In this document: positions 39,397 through 46,262 of the stretch, one piece after another
Position numbering within the stretch: the first letter of the stretch is position 1
Layout: every line of letters starts with the position of its first letter
From: Pseudoalteromonas sp. MM1
GTDB taxonomy: Bacteria; Pseudomonadota; Gammaproteobacteria; Enterobacterales; Alteromonadaceae
Assembly (NCBI RefSeq): GCF_030296835.1
Contig: NZ_AP027922.1
Coordinates: 1,612,001-1,676,000 of the forward strand
Direction of reading: 5' to 3'
Length of the DNA stretch: 64,000 bases
The notes under the pieces: generated by a model
Told to the model about the DNA's origin: nothing
The model's input: the letters and a program-made list of their open reading frames with translations, nothing else
Databases searched by the model: none
Made by a program: the position numbers and the translations under genes

Positions 39397-40321
39397 CACT
39401 TTTTTAAAAGGCGAGGCGGGCACGCGTCTGCGTTTTTCGGGCATGCTTTTGAGCGCCATACTTGTACTGCTATCGGTATTTACACTTAGTCAAAAAGGGC
39501 TTAATTTTGGACTCGATTTTACCGGTGGCTACCTAACGGAATTTACCACCAGCCAAGGTGTTGAGCTAAAAGAGCTTCAATCGTTTATTACTAAAAATCA
39601 CAATGGCGAGTTTGAGCTAACCGCGCAAGGCAATAGCCATTTTCAACTACGCGAAGCGCCTAGCGATTCAACAGCAAATAGTAATGATTGGCAAACTGCC
39701 ATTACTCAAAACGCAGATATGAACGCTGAGGTATTATCGTCAGCGTATATTGGCTCACAAGTGGGTGATGAACTGTTTGAGCAAGGTTGTTTAGCCCTGT
39801 TTTCAGCTATGATTGCAGTAATGCTTTATTTAGCGGTGCGGTTTGAATGGCGTTTAGCTGTTGGCTCAGTAGTTGCGCTAGTGCATGATTTATTACTGGT
39901 ACTGGGGCTATTTTCGCTATTTCAACTTGAGTTTAATTTAACCGTACTTGCCAGCTTACTCGCCATTATAGGTTATTCACTAAACGACTCAATAATAGTC
40001 GGTGATAGAGTACGCGAGCTTTTACGTGTTAAATCTAATAATGCACTTAGCCCCGCAAGTATTATAAATAGCGCGATTAAAAGCACGTTAACGCGTACAC
40101 TTATTACATCGGGCACCACACTTGCTACGGTTGCCAGCGTTTGGTTACTCGCAGGCGCGCCATTACAAGGCTTTGCCATTGCATTATTTACCGGCATTGT
40201 AGTAGGTACGTTTTCGTCTATTTGTATAGCGGCAACCTTGCCTGAGCTTTTAGGATTAAGCGCTGAAAACTACGAAGAAAAACTCGATGTAAAAACCCAA
40301 GCATTAATGGATATGCCATAA
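39383..40321 (+). CDS. secF: SecF, Sec translocase accessory subunit (second-type copy)
   Basis: A 312-residue partner of SecD with six membrane helices. It has the SecF signature GLNFGLDFTGGYLTEF (about 30-45), ASLLAIIGYSLNDSIIVGDRVRE in helix 4 and the STLTRTLITSGTTLATVAS region. The start ATG overlaps the secD end by 14 bases, so translation is coupled; a second Met two codons in is equally good. It forms the SecDF complex with the preceding product. The gene order secD-secF without other sec genes again points to an accessory copy. Confidence 0.93.
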   Translation: MHMLNTFLKGEAGTRLRFSGMLLSAILVLLSVFTLSQKGLNFGLDFTGGYLTEFTTSQGVELKELQSFITKNHNGEFELTAQGNSHFQLREAPSDSTANSNDWQTAITQNADMNAEVLSSAYIGSQVGDELFEQGCLALFSAMIAVMLYLAVRFEWRLAVGSVVALVHDLLLVLGLFSLFQLEFNLTVLASLLAIIGYSLNDSIIVGDRVRELLRVKSNNALSPASIINSAIKSTLTRTLITSGTTLATVASVWLLAGAPLQGFAIALFTGIVVGTFSSICIAATLPELLGLSAENYEEKLDVKTQALMDMP

Positions 40322-40435
40322 ATGCGAGTCTAAATGATTAAGTAAACATATCGGCGCTTAAAATAATGGTTTTAAGCGCCTTATAACGTTAAAATTAACC
40401 ACATAGTTTACAGCATTGGTTATTAGCGCTACCTC

Positions 40436-40912
40436 ATGAACAAGACCCACGTAATTGAACACCTTAAATTTGCACTTGAAGCACAATTAAACAGCGCAAA
40501 ACAAGCTGCCAAAGCCGCGCACGACGCCGCAACTCACGAAGAAAGCGTAGCAGAAACGCAATATGATACCCTAGGGCTCGAAGCCGCTTATTTAGCACAA
40601 GGCCAAGCCGAGCGTGTAAACGAATGCTACAAAAGCATTAAACAATTTGAAGCCATTTTTAAAGAGCCGACTCACAATAAAGTGATTATAAGCTCACTCG
40701 TTTGTTTAGAAGATGAAAACACCATACAAAAATGGTTTTATTTAGGCCCAGCCGCAGGTGGCTTAACGGTTGAAGTAAAAGGGCTAACTATTCAAGTTGT
40801 TACACCCGAAGCCCCGCTAGGCAAACAACTTTTAGGCAAGCAGCTTGACGATGAAGTAAGCCTAAGTATTGCAGGCAATAACCATGAATATGGAGTGGTA
40901 GAAATTTTATAA
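40436..40912 (+). CDS. GreA/GreB-like protein
   Basis: A 158-residue cytoplasmic protein with an N-terminal alpha-helical hairpin (about 1-75, many Ala, Glu and Gln) and a C-terminal FKBP-like domain (about 80-158). The end, VVTPEAPLGKQLLGKQLDDEVSL followed by a short strand, matches the GreA/GreB C-terminus that docks on RNA polymerase. The acidic tip residues of true Gre factors cannot be assigned with confidence, so it could be a Gre-like or Rnk-like modulator rather than a transcript-cleavage factor. It is transcribed away from secF with 114 bases between. The accessory block begins right after its stop. Confidence 0.75.
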   Translation: MNKTHVIEHLKFALEAQLNSAKQAAKAAHDAATHEESVAETQYDTLGLEAAYLAQGQAERVNECYKSIKQFEAIFKEPTHNKVIISSLVCLEDENTIQKWFYLGPAAGGLTVEVKGLTIQVVTPEAPLGKQLLGKQLDDEVSLSIAGNNHEYGVVEIL

Positions 40913-40928
40913 AACATTGGTTTTATAT

Positions 40929-40960
40929 GTAGGTCGGATAAGCGCAGCGCCATCCGACAA
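40929..40960 (+). repeat. REP palindrome 1
   Basis: GTAGGTCGGATAAGCGCAGC followed by GCCATCCGAC: a hairpin with stem GTCGGAT/ATCCGAC, immediately after the GreA-like gene. The same family occurs at 43452, 44071 and 44180. Confidence 0.8.
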
Positions 40961-41074
40961 AGCTAATTTTTTTCACAACATTATCAACAGTCGTTTTGGT
41001 GTAAATCATTAGAACCATTTAATTACTTGTTTACATTAGAGTTGTTTGGTGGAATTATTGAGCGATGAAATATA

Positions 41075-41101
41075 CGCGGTTTGGGGGTGTTATAAACCGC
41101 G
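41075..41101. other. Hairpin upstream of the abortive-infection-like gene
   Basis: CGCGGTTT, 11-base loop, AAACCGCG: a perfect 8-bp stem 48 bases before the start of the membrane-protein gene. Function unknown. Confidence 0.45.
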
Positions 41102-41148
41102 AAAATGGTGTTTGATAAGTTGTTATGTACTTAGGGAGTATATTTAGA

Positions 41149-41637
41149 ATGTGGCTGATGAAAAATTGGAAGTCGCTAGCCTCTATGTTGATTGTTGTAG
41201 GTGTTTTAATGCTGGCAGCAATGATGTATTTCTTTTCATTTGGTGGTGAACTATCAAGTGAATCTGGGGATTGGGGGGCATTTGGTAGCTATTTAAGTGG
41301 TACAGCTGGGGTAGTTATTGCTCTTTTTGCAGTAATTTGGTTAATTTACTCAGTCAGTATTCAAAAAGAAGAGCTTTCACAACTCAAGAGTGAGCTTAAA
41401 AAATCAGGTGATGAGCAAGTTGTTCAAACGCGCATCAGCTCCCTTACGGCTTTAATCAATTCATACGGCACAGCAGCTTCAGTTAGTCAACAAAAACTCA
41501 ACGCGTGTAATGATGGTGACAATCATTTTTTACCAAATGAAACACCTGAGACCATCAAGCAAACCATGCAGAATGAGCTTAGCAATATGGCTAAATACAC
41601 TAAAGAGTTAGAAGTGATACTTCAAGATCGTACATAG
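41149..41637 (+). CDS. Membrane protein resembling putative phage abortive-infection (PutAbiC) proteins
   Basis: A 162-residue protein. ATG 41149 is preferred because AGGGAG lies 11 bases upstream; a 24-base longer form is possible. Two membrane helices (about 7-27 and 46-68) are joined by a short loop with DWGAFGSYLSGTAG, then comes a coiled coil (QKEELSQLKSELKKS) and a helical tail. The WGxFGxxxxG loop between two helices, followed by Q-rich coiled coil, is the layout of the PutAbiC family; the match is by eye and weak. An integron attC-like site begins at its stop codon, so it looks like a gene cassette. If the family call is right, it would act at the inner membrane in phage defence. Confidence 0.55.
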   Translation: MWLMKNWKSLASMLIVVGVLMLAAMMYFFSFGGELSSESGDWGAFGSYLSGTAGVVIALFAVIWLIYSVSIQKEELSQLKSELKKSGDEQVVQTRISSLTALINSYGTAASVSQQKLNACNDGDNHFLPNETPETIKQTMQNELSNMAKYTKELEVILQDRT

Positions 41638-41741
41638 CAAACGCTTTAAGTGGGACTATCAACTCTAGGCAGTTTTAGCGTGGTTAGGTGTTTGCAGTGA
41701 TAAAGCAAGTTAGTTACTAGCCCCTTAAGCTGGCGTTCTAC
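41632..41741. other. Integron attC-like recombination site (VCR-like)
   Basis: The 110 bases between the stop of the membrane-protein gene and the start of the DUF3800-like gene have the layout of a Vibrio cholerae repeat. The left end, AGCAAACGCTTTAAGTGGGA, continues with CTATCAAC. The right end has AGCCCCTTAAGCTGGCGTTC before TAC. In VCRs, as I recall them, the corresponding stretches are AACAAACGCCTCAAGAGGGA and AGCCCCTTAGGCGGGCGTTA. The two ends are imperfect inverted repeats of each other, as attC folding requires. The outer core triplets deviate from the consensus (GTTCTAC rather than GTTRRRY), so the site may be weak. No integrase gene is visible. Confidence 0.75.
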
Positions 41742-41754
41742 AACTAGGTGAATA

Positions 41755-42549
41755 ATGCGAACAATCGTAGCTTTTGATGATACAGGATCTCCCGGTGTTG
41801 ATATGCCTTCAAATTGGTTGAAAACCAATCGAAAGACTTATGTAGCAGTTATTTTGCTTTCTGAACAAATAGAGCAACTTACAAATAGTATAAATGCTGG
41901 GCTGAAATTAATAAAAGCCCAGTATGGAATCGATGAGTTTCATTTGACAGATATTATGAATGGTAAAGGCCAGTGGAGTGTAATGGAGCAAACTGATAGG
42001 TTTGGTACGTTTAAAGTCTTATGTGAAGTGTTTTCTGAGTATTATATACCGTGTGTTGCGCAAACTTGGAGTAAAGAGAGTTATGACTTTAATAATATAA
42101 ATGCATCTGCTCTACCTGACTTTGAAAATCTTGATAAATATAATTATGAACATGTAGCATTTTATTTAGCGTTAATTAAAAGTGTTAAATATTTATACAA
42201 GAAAAACCTATTGGACACTGCATATTTTTATTGCGATGAGGGTATTAGAAAGCCAGGTGTAAATTTATCTTTTAGTTTCTTAAAAAATAATTCAGTTAGT
42301 TTTGAAGAGTCAAAGAATAATATTTATCTACAAATCGCAGATTTCGCTGCATACTGTTTTAATAAATCACAAATGCTAGCAGTAAAAGAAAATAAGACTG
42401 AAAGTGACTGGGAAATATTAAAATGTTTCCAGAACTCGGGATTTTATTTTTTAGATTCTGTAGAAATAAATGTCCCTAAAGAGCAGCTTAACTCTGAGTT
42501 ATATGATTATGTTCAATGGCATAACCATGTATATGTGCATCGAAATTAA
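41755..42549 (+). CDS. DUF3800-like protein
   Basis: A 264-residue protein of low GC and with codon use unlike the flanking chromosomal genes. The N-terminus TIVAFDDTGSPG corresponds to the DUF3800 start (usually xxDESG). DEFHLTDI (about 62-69), YFYCDEG (about 160) and LQIADFAAYCF (about 193) supply the conserved acidic residues of an RNase H-like fold. The ILQIADFxAY element is the best-preserved part. Proteins of this family are common in mobile elements and defence loci, but their biochemical role is not established. It starts 14 bases after the attC-like site, which marks it as cassette-borne. Confidence 0.7.
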   Translation: MRTIVAFDDTGSPGVDMPSNWLKTNRKTYVAVILLSEQIEQLTNSINAGLKLIKAQYGIDEFHLTDIMNGKGQWSVMEQTDRFGTFKVLCEVFSEYYIPCVAQTWSKESYDFNNINASALPDFENLDKYNYEHVAFYLALIKSVKYLYKKNLLDTAYFYCDEGIRKPGVNLSFSFLKNNSVSFEESKNNIYLQIADFAAYCFNKSQMLAVKENKTESDWEILKCFQNSGFYFLDSVEINVPKEQLNSELYDYVQWHNHVYVHRN

Positions 42550-42637
42550 ATTGTATAACAAGATAATTGGACTCCCAACCTCTACACAGTAGTAGAAATT
42601 ATTTTATGAGTTCAATTATGAATAAGTCAAGATTTGA

Positions 42638-42784
42638 GAAAAATAAACAAGACACCCATCCTAAATTTTGCAGTTTACGCATAGGTTCGTCTGTTAAATT
42701 AAAGTGGGTGTCAAGTTTGGTTTTATTCTCAAGTTTGGTTTTATTCTCAAGTTTGGTTTTCGTTACGGAGTTAGGTTGCATCGA
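42638..42784. repeat. Duplicated intergenic unit, copy A
   Basis: The stretch from AATAAACAAGACACCC to GTTAGGTTGCATCGAT recurs at 42931-43043 with few changes. Copy A is longer because it contains an 18-bp tandem repeat (42711-42760). Both copies end in GGAGTTAGGTTGCATCGAT; GTTAGGT fits the integron core-site consensus GTTRRRY, though the rest does not resemble an attC site. Confidence 0.65.
42711..42760. repeat. 18-bp tandem repeat, 2.7 copies
   Basis: The unit TCAAGTTTGGTTTTATTC starts at 42711, 42729 and 42747; the third copy is cut after TCAAGTTTGGTTTT. The copies are identical. Copy B of the larger unit has only one. Confidence 0.85.
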
Positions 42785-42785
42785 T

Positions 42786-42841
42786 AAAAGTAAAGGGGTC
42801 AAATCTTGACTTCAAAAGTAAAGGGGTCAAATCTTGACTTC
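42786..42841. repeat. 28-bp tandem repeat, two perfect copies
   Basis: Two adjacent identical 28-base units, each containing AAAGTAAAGGGGTCAAATCT followed by TGACTTC. Within each, GTCAA and TTGAC form a small inverted repeat (GTCAAATCTTGAC). They lie between copies A and B of the larger duplicated unit. Confidence 0.85.
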
Positions 42842-42930
42842 AGACATCAAGCGCTTTTGAAAGAAATAGTAAACGACTCGAGTAAATAGAGCCTGCTTTT
42901 TTCATATAAAAGGTGGAGTATGACCGTCAA

Positions 42931-43043
42931 GAAAAAAATAAACAGGCAACCATCCTAAATTTTACAGTTTACGCATAGGTTCGTCTGTTAAATTAAAGTG
43001 GGTGTCAAGTTTGGTTTTCGTTACGGAGTTAGGTTGCATCGAT
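42931..43043. repeat. Duplicated intergenic unit, copy B
   Basis: The second copy of the unit at 42638-42784, with one instead of 2.7 copies of the inner 18-bp repeat. It ends immediately before the start codon of the small gene at 43045, so that gene's ribosome site would lie in the repeat. Confidence 0.65.
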
Positions 43044-43044
43044 T

Positions 43045-43365
43045 ATGAATGATGAGTCAAGTAAGAGAAAGTCTTGTGAGCTTGCGAAGGCGTTGTTAAC
43101 AAGCAATGAAGACTATTTGGATACTGTCTTAGCTTTGTCATTTTTAGGAAATAATATTCATGGTCAATGTTGGGAAACAGAGTTTCATATTTTTGGGCTA
43201 ATTACATCAGAAACTGATCATTTGCCACTTAAAAAAGTCAGGCAACATTGTAGCGATGAGTTATTATCTAAATCTGACAGTGAAATACAAGAAACTATTA
43301 ATTATTATTCAACGCAAGTACACGCTGCATGCACTGAAATATTGGAAAAATATGGCAATGTATAA
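43045..43365 (+). CDS. Small protein of unknown function with SETDHLP motif
   Basis: A 106-residue cytoplasmic, mainly helical protein. It contains FHIFGLITSETDHLPLKKVRQHC in the middle, a phrase I associate with a widespread family of small hypothetical proteins (possibly DUF2489-like), and ends in a helix with CTEILEKYGN. The start is uncertain: ATG 43045 has no clear ribosome site and another ATG two codons upstream is not in frame with a better one. Its low GC and the repeat unit directly before it mark it as accessory DNA. It may be part of a cassette, since ATGTATAACAAACAAGTCA after its stop resembles the left end of an attC site, but no right end was found. Confidence 0.55.
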   Translation: MNDESSKRKSCELAKALLTSNEDYLDTVLALSFLGNNIHGQCWETEFHIFGLITSETDHLPLKKVRQHCSDELLSKSDSEIQETINYYSTQVHAACTEILEKYGNV

Positions 43366-43451
43366 CAAACAAGTCATCCCAAAACAAAACAATCAGCATG
43401 ACACCGATCCAAATTACCAATACAATAAACGCTTATACTTATAAATTAACT

Positions 43452-43487
43452 GTCGGATGGCATGGCTCCGCCACTTATCCGACCTAC
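43452..43487 (-). repeat. REP palindrome 2 (inverted relative to REP 1)
   Basis: GTCGGATGGCATGGCTCCGC followed by CACTTATCCGACCTAC. Read in reverse it begins GTAGGTCGGATAAG, as REP 1 does. It lies about 75 bases before the transposase gene. Confidence 0.8.
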
Positions 43488-43559
43488 GTCAATGTTGTAT
43501 ATATCCTAAAATTACGCTTTATTTAGCTAATGTGTAACAAATAGAGCAGTGGATGTGTA

Positions 43560-44063
43560 ATGCGATATCGTCGTAATTATGTTAAAGGTGGGACGTACTT
43601 TTTTACCGTTAATTTGCTCGATAGGAATAAATCGTTGTTGGTTGAGCATATCGATTTATTAAGAGAGTCTATCCGTATTGTTAAATTCCAAAGGCCATTT
43701 TATATAGATGCATGGGTTGTGCTACCCGATCACCTTCATGCGGTTTTAACCTTACCAGATGGTGATATGGATTATTCGAGTCGCTGGCGAGAAATTAAAA
43801 AGCGATTTTCAAAATCTCTCCCAAAAACAGAGTTTTTAACTCAAACACGAAAACGTAAAAATGAGCGCGGAATTTGGCAGCGCCGGTTTTGGGAGCACAT
43901 CATTAAAAATAATGATGATTATTGGCATCATATTAACTACGTTCACTTTAATCCGTTAAAGCACGGTTTAATTAGTCGAGTAGTTGATTGGCCTTATTCA
44001 AGTTTTCACAGAGCCGTAAAACAAGGTGTTTATACAAATAATTGGTGTGGCGAAAAAATATAA
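43560..44063 (+). CDS. REP-associated tyrosine transposase (RAYT, Y1/IS200-like)
   Basis: A 167-residue single-strand DNA transposase of the Y1 HUH group. The metal-binding pair is HLH (58-60, in LPDHLHAV) and the catalytic tyrosine is Tyr127 in INYVHFNPLKHG. The N-terminus MRYRRNYVKGGTYFFTV and the C-terminal WPYSSF are typical of the RAYT group, which is domesticated rather than self-mobile and acts on REP palindromes. REP elements lie on both sides (43452, 44071 and 44180), the usual REP-RAYT arrangement. The gene is intact and of usual length, so it may be active. Confidence 0.9.
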   Translation: MRYRRNYVKGGTYFFTVNLLDRNKSLLVEHIDLLRESIRIVKFQRPFYIDAWVVLPDHLHAVLTLPDGDMDYSSRWREIKKRFSKSLPKTEFLTQTRKRKNERGIWQRRFWEHIIKNNDDYWHHINYVHFNPLKHGLISRVVDWPYSSFHRAVKQGVYTNNWCGEKI

Positions 44064-44070
44064 ATTATTC

Positions 44071-44100
44071 GTAGGTCGGATAAGCGAAGCGCCATCCGAC
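44071..44100 (+). repeat. REP palindrome 3
   Basis: GTAGGTCGGATAAGCGAAGC followed by GCCATCCGAC, 7 bases after the transposase stop. It differs from REP 1 by one base. Confidence 0.82.
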
Positions 44101-44179
44101 GAAGCCATAGTTACATTATACATTTTAGCCTTGTATATAACTCTATTGTTGAATGAAATAACCTAGGTCTTTATGGCGC

Positions 44180-44215
44180 GTCGGATGGCATGGCTTCGCC
44201 ATTTATCCGACCTAC
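44180..44215 (-). repeat. REP palindrome 4 (inverted, pairs with REP 3)
   Basis: GTCGGATGGCATGGCTTCGC followed by CATTTATCCGACCTAC. REP 3 and REP 4 face each other 80 bases apart, the BIME arrangement. REP 4 ends 4 bases from the yjdM stop codon, where its hairpin may also act as a 3' end. Confidence 0.82.
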
Positions 44216-44219
44216 CCAG

Positions 44220-44558
44220 CTAGTTAGCCTTTTTTACAAACTTCGCTGTTACCATCATTTCGCCAATACCATCTACTTTACAATCTAGCTCGTGATCTTT
44301 TTTATCAAGCACACGCCTTACGACCGCTTTGGTGCCAATTTTAATAACTTGTGAGCTACCTTTAATTTTTAAATCTTTGGCTACGGTTACTTTATCGCCA
44401 TCATTAAGTAGTGTGCCGTTGGCATCTTTAACTAAAATTGCGTCTTCATCGTTTGTACTATTTGGGTTCCATTCATAGGCGCATTCAGGGCAAATAAGCA
44501 TTTGTTGGTCTTCGTAAACATATTCAGATTGGCACTGTGGGCAGGCAGGATGTGACAT
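44220..44558 (-). CDS. yjdM: YjdM (PhnA-like) zinc-ribbon protein
   Basis: A 112-residue cytoplasmic protein. The N-terminus is a zinc ribbon with CPQC and CPEC pairs (residues 6-27), followed by an SH3-like domain with DANGTLLNDGDKVTVAKDLKIKG, the conserved core of the YjdM/PhnA family. The old name phnA comes from its place near the E. coli phosphonate genes, but no phosphonate genes are near here and the family is not a phosphonoacetate hydrolase. It is monocistronic and ends next to REP 4. Confidence 0.92.
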   Translation of the reverse strand: MSHPACPQCQSEYVYEDQQMLICPECAYEWNPNSTNDEDAILVKDANGTLLNDGDKVTVAKDLKIKGSSQVIKIGTKAVVRRVLDKKDHELDCKVDGIGEMMVTAKFVKKAN

Positions 44559-44863
44559 TTATAACGCTCATAAAATAGTAATTTTGCGTATTTTAATCTG
44601 CATTAATAGGAAAATATAGTTAATCAATATTTTTTATCTTCACGCTAAAAATATCTCGTTTGTGTGGTTTTTAAAAAGGGCATATAAAGCAGATGTCGCT
44701 TAAGCAATTTAAGCGCTAACACTTACAGTAGGTATTTGTTAAAGCACCCATCGTATTAAGTGATACGCGCAATGCCCACTTAGTACGCTGGGTGTTTCTA
44801 TTTATAGTGCTGAGTATTTTATTAGGCATGCTTTTTATATTTCTGACTTAACTAGGAAAAGTC
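44559..44863. other. Intergenic region between yjdM and the RimK-like gene
   Basis: A 305-base divergent gap. It holds a frame open from 44732 to 44851 that would encode a 39-residue peptide with one membrane segment (VFLFIVLSILLGMLFIFLT), but no start codon upstream of the hydrophobic part was found. It may be a decayed gene or chance. A short hairpin CACCCATCG...GCTGGGTG was noted but is weak. Confidence 0.4.
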
Positions 44864-46258
44864 GTGTTTAAAACCTTAATAGTGGTTGATAACAACGAGC
44901 AAACACTTGCTCAATCGTTCGAAAATGTCATTACGTTTAATAGTTACTTACGTGATTACCCAAAACATAATGAACCTAAAACTCGCATTATTAATTTATG
45001 CGACTCAAGCCAATACTTGAGTAAGGGTTACTATTGCTCACTGCTTGCAGAGGCGCGTAAGCACCAAGTTTTGCCAAGTGTAAAAACAATAAACGCGCTT
45101 AGAAGTGGCCAAGCTCCTATGTCAAATGTGGGGCAAATTGATGGCGAAATTTACTTTGGTAATGCCTTAAACGAATTACAAAGCAAAGCGGCTAAATCGG
45201 TATTTAAACAATACCCAGCGCCTATTTTATATGTAGATGAGCAAGGTTTGTTACAGCAAGGTTCGCTAAATACTTTAAACGATGAACAATATAGCAATTT
45301 TGTAGCAAAACTAAATACATTTACCCAAACACAATGGCGTATTGGTACTGTGCAGCGCCGTTTTAGATGGGACATGGCAATACTGGTTGATCATAACGAA
45401 AAAGTACCACCGAGCGATAAAGACGCCATTGCCCGCTTTATAAAAGCAGCGGCTAAACACGGTATTAATGCACAAGCACTCAGTTTTGATGAAATAGACA
45501 ATATTGCCCAGTTTGATGCGTTATTTATTCGTCAAACTACAGCGATTGACCATCCAACGTATCGCCTTGCAAGTAAAGCGCAAAGCCTAGGTTTAGTGGT
45601 AATTGACGATGCTGAATCTATTTTACGTTGTTGTAATAAAGTGTATTTACACGATGCATTTAATTATCAAAAAGTGCCCAGTTTAAAAACGGTTGTAGTG
45701 GCTGATCAATCAGCGCAAACGCTTGAGCAATTAGAAGAGACGTTTACCTATCCGCTGGTGTTAAAAATGCCTGAAGGGTCGTTCTCAAAAGGGGTGTTTA
45801 AAGTTGCAAACCGCAGTGAGCTTGAAGCAAAACTAACCGAGCTGTTTGATTATAGCGCATTGGTACTTGCACAAGAATACATGTATACCGAGTACGATTG
45901 GCGAGTGGGTGTGTTAAATGGCCGTGCTATATATGCGTGTCGCTATTTAATGGCACGCAACCATTGGCAAATTTATAACCACGACGCTAAACGGTTTTTC
46001 TCGGGTGGTTTTGAAACGTTACCTACCTTTGAGTTACCAAAAGCTGTACTAGATGCCGCTTTAAAAGCATGCAAAACAGTGGGTAAAGGGTTATATGGCG
46101 TAGATGTTAAAGAGCATCAGGGCCGTGCTTATGTGCTTGAAGTAAATGACAATCCAAGTATTGATCACAAAGTTGAAGACGGCTATTTAGGCGACGAACT
46201 ATACATGATCATTATGGATGAATTTAAACAACGTTTAGAAGCGCGAGGCCGTGGTTAA
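44864..46258 (+). CDS. RimK-family ATP-grasp ligase with RLAN-type N-terminus
   Basis: A 464-residue ATP-grasp enzyme. The N-terminal part (about 1-170) is the domain found before RimK-like enzymes in proteobacteria (IINLCDSSQYLSKGYYCSLLAEARKH). The ATP-grasp core follows (about 175-464), with LVLKMPEGSFSKGVFKV for nucleotide binding, EYDWRVGVLNG and GVDVKEHQGRAYVLEVNDNPSID for metal binding. RimK relatives add amino acids to proteins or peptides. The start is GTG 44864 with AGGAAA 6 bases upstream. The next gene, a GNAT-C39 fusion, begins within a few bases of the stop, and this pair recurs in many gammaproteobacteria, so a shared peptide substrate is likely but unproven. Confidence 0.85.
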   Translation: MFKTLIVVDNNEQTLAQSFENVITFNSYLRDYPKHNEPKTRIINLCDSSQYLSKGYYCSLLAEARKHQVLPSVKTINALRSGQAPMSNVGQIDGEIYFGNALNELQSKAAKSVFKQYPAPILYVDEQGLLQQGSLNTLNDEQYSNFVAKLNTFTQTQWRIGTVQRRFRWDMAILVDHNEKVPPSDKDAIARFIKAAAKHGINAQALSFDEIDNIAQFDALFIRQTTAIDHPTYRLASKAQSLGLVVIDDAESILRCCNKVYLHDAFNYQKVPSLKTVVVADQSAQTLEQLEETFTYPLVLKMPEGSFSKGVFKVANRSELEAKLTELFDYSALVLAQEYMYTEYDWRVGVLNGRAIYACRYLMARNHWQIYNHDAKRFFSGGFETLPTFELPKAVLDAALKACKTVGKGLYGVDVKEHQGRAYVLEVNDNPSIDHKVEDGYLGDELYMIIMDEFKQRLEARGRG

Positions 46259-46262
46259 TAAC

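Noticed and set aside
42567..42809. Open frame of 80 codons in the repeat region
   Set aside because: Its sequence is produced by the 18-bp tandem repeat (an in-frame multiple of three) and the duplicated unit, there is no ribosome site, and the reverse strand is open as well. I treat it as non-coding.
42771..43040. Further attC sites at the GTTAGGT ends of the duplicated units
   Set aside because: GTTAGGT matches the core consensus, but no matching left arm or inverted pairing was found, so it is only mentioned as a possibility.
43366..43450. attC site after the SETDHLP gene
   Set aside because: TATAACAAACAAG resembles a left end, but no right arm appears before REP 2.
40929..44215. Prophage remnant or complete IS element
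   Set aside because: No phage structural, integrase or lysis genes occur. The only transposase is a RAYT with REP sequences, not an IS with terminal repeats around it.
44220..44558. Phosphonate-utilisation gene phnA
   Set aside because: The family keeps this old name, but no phosphonate genes are near and the protein is a zinc-ribbon/SH3-like protein.
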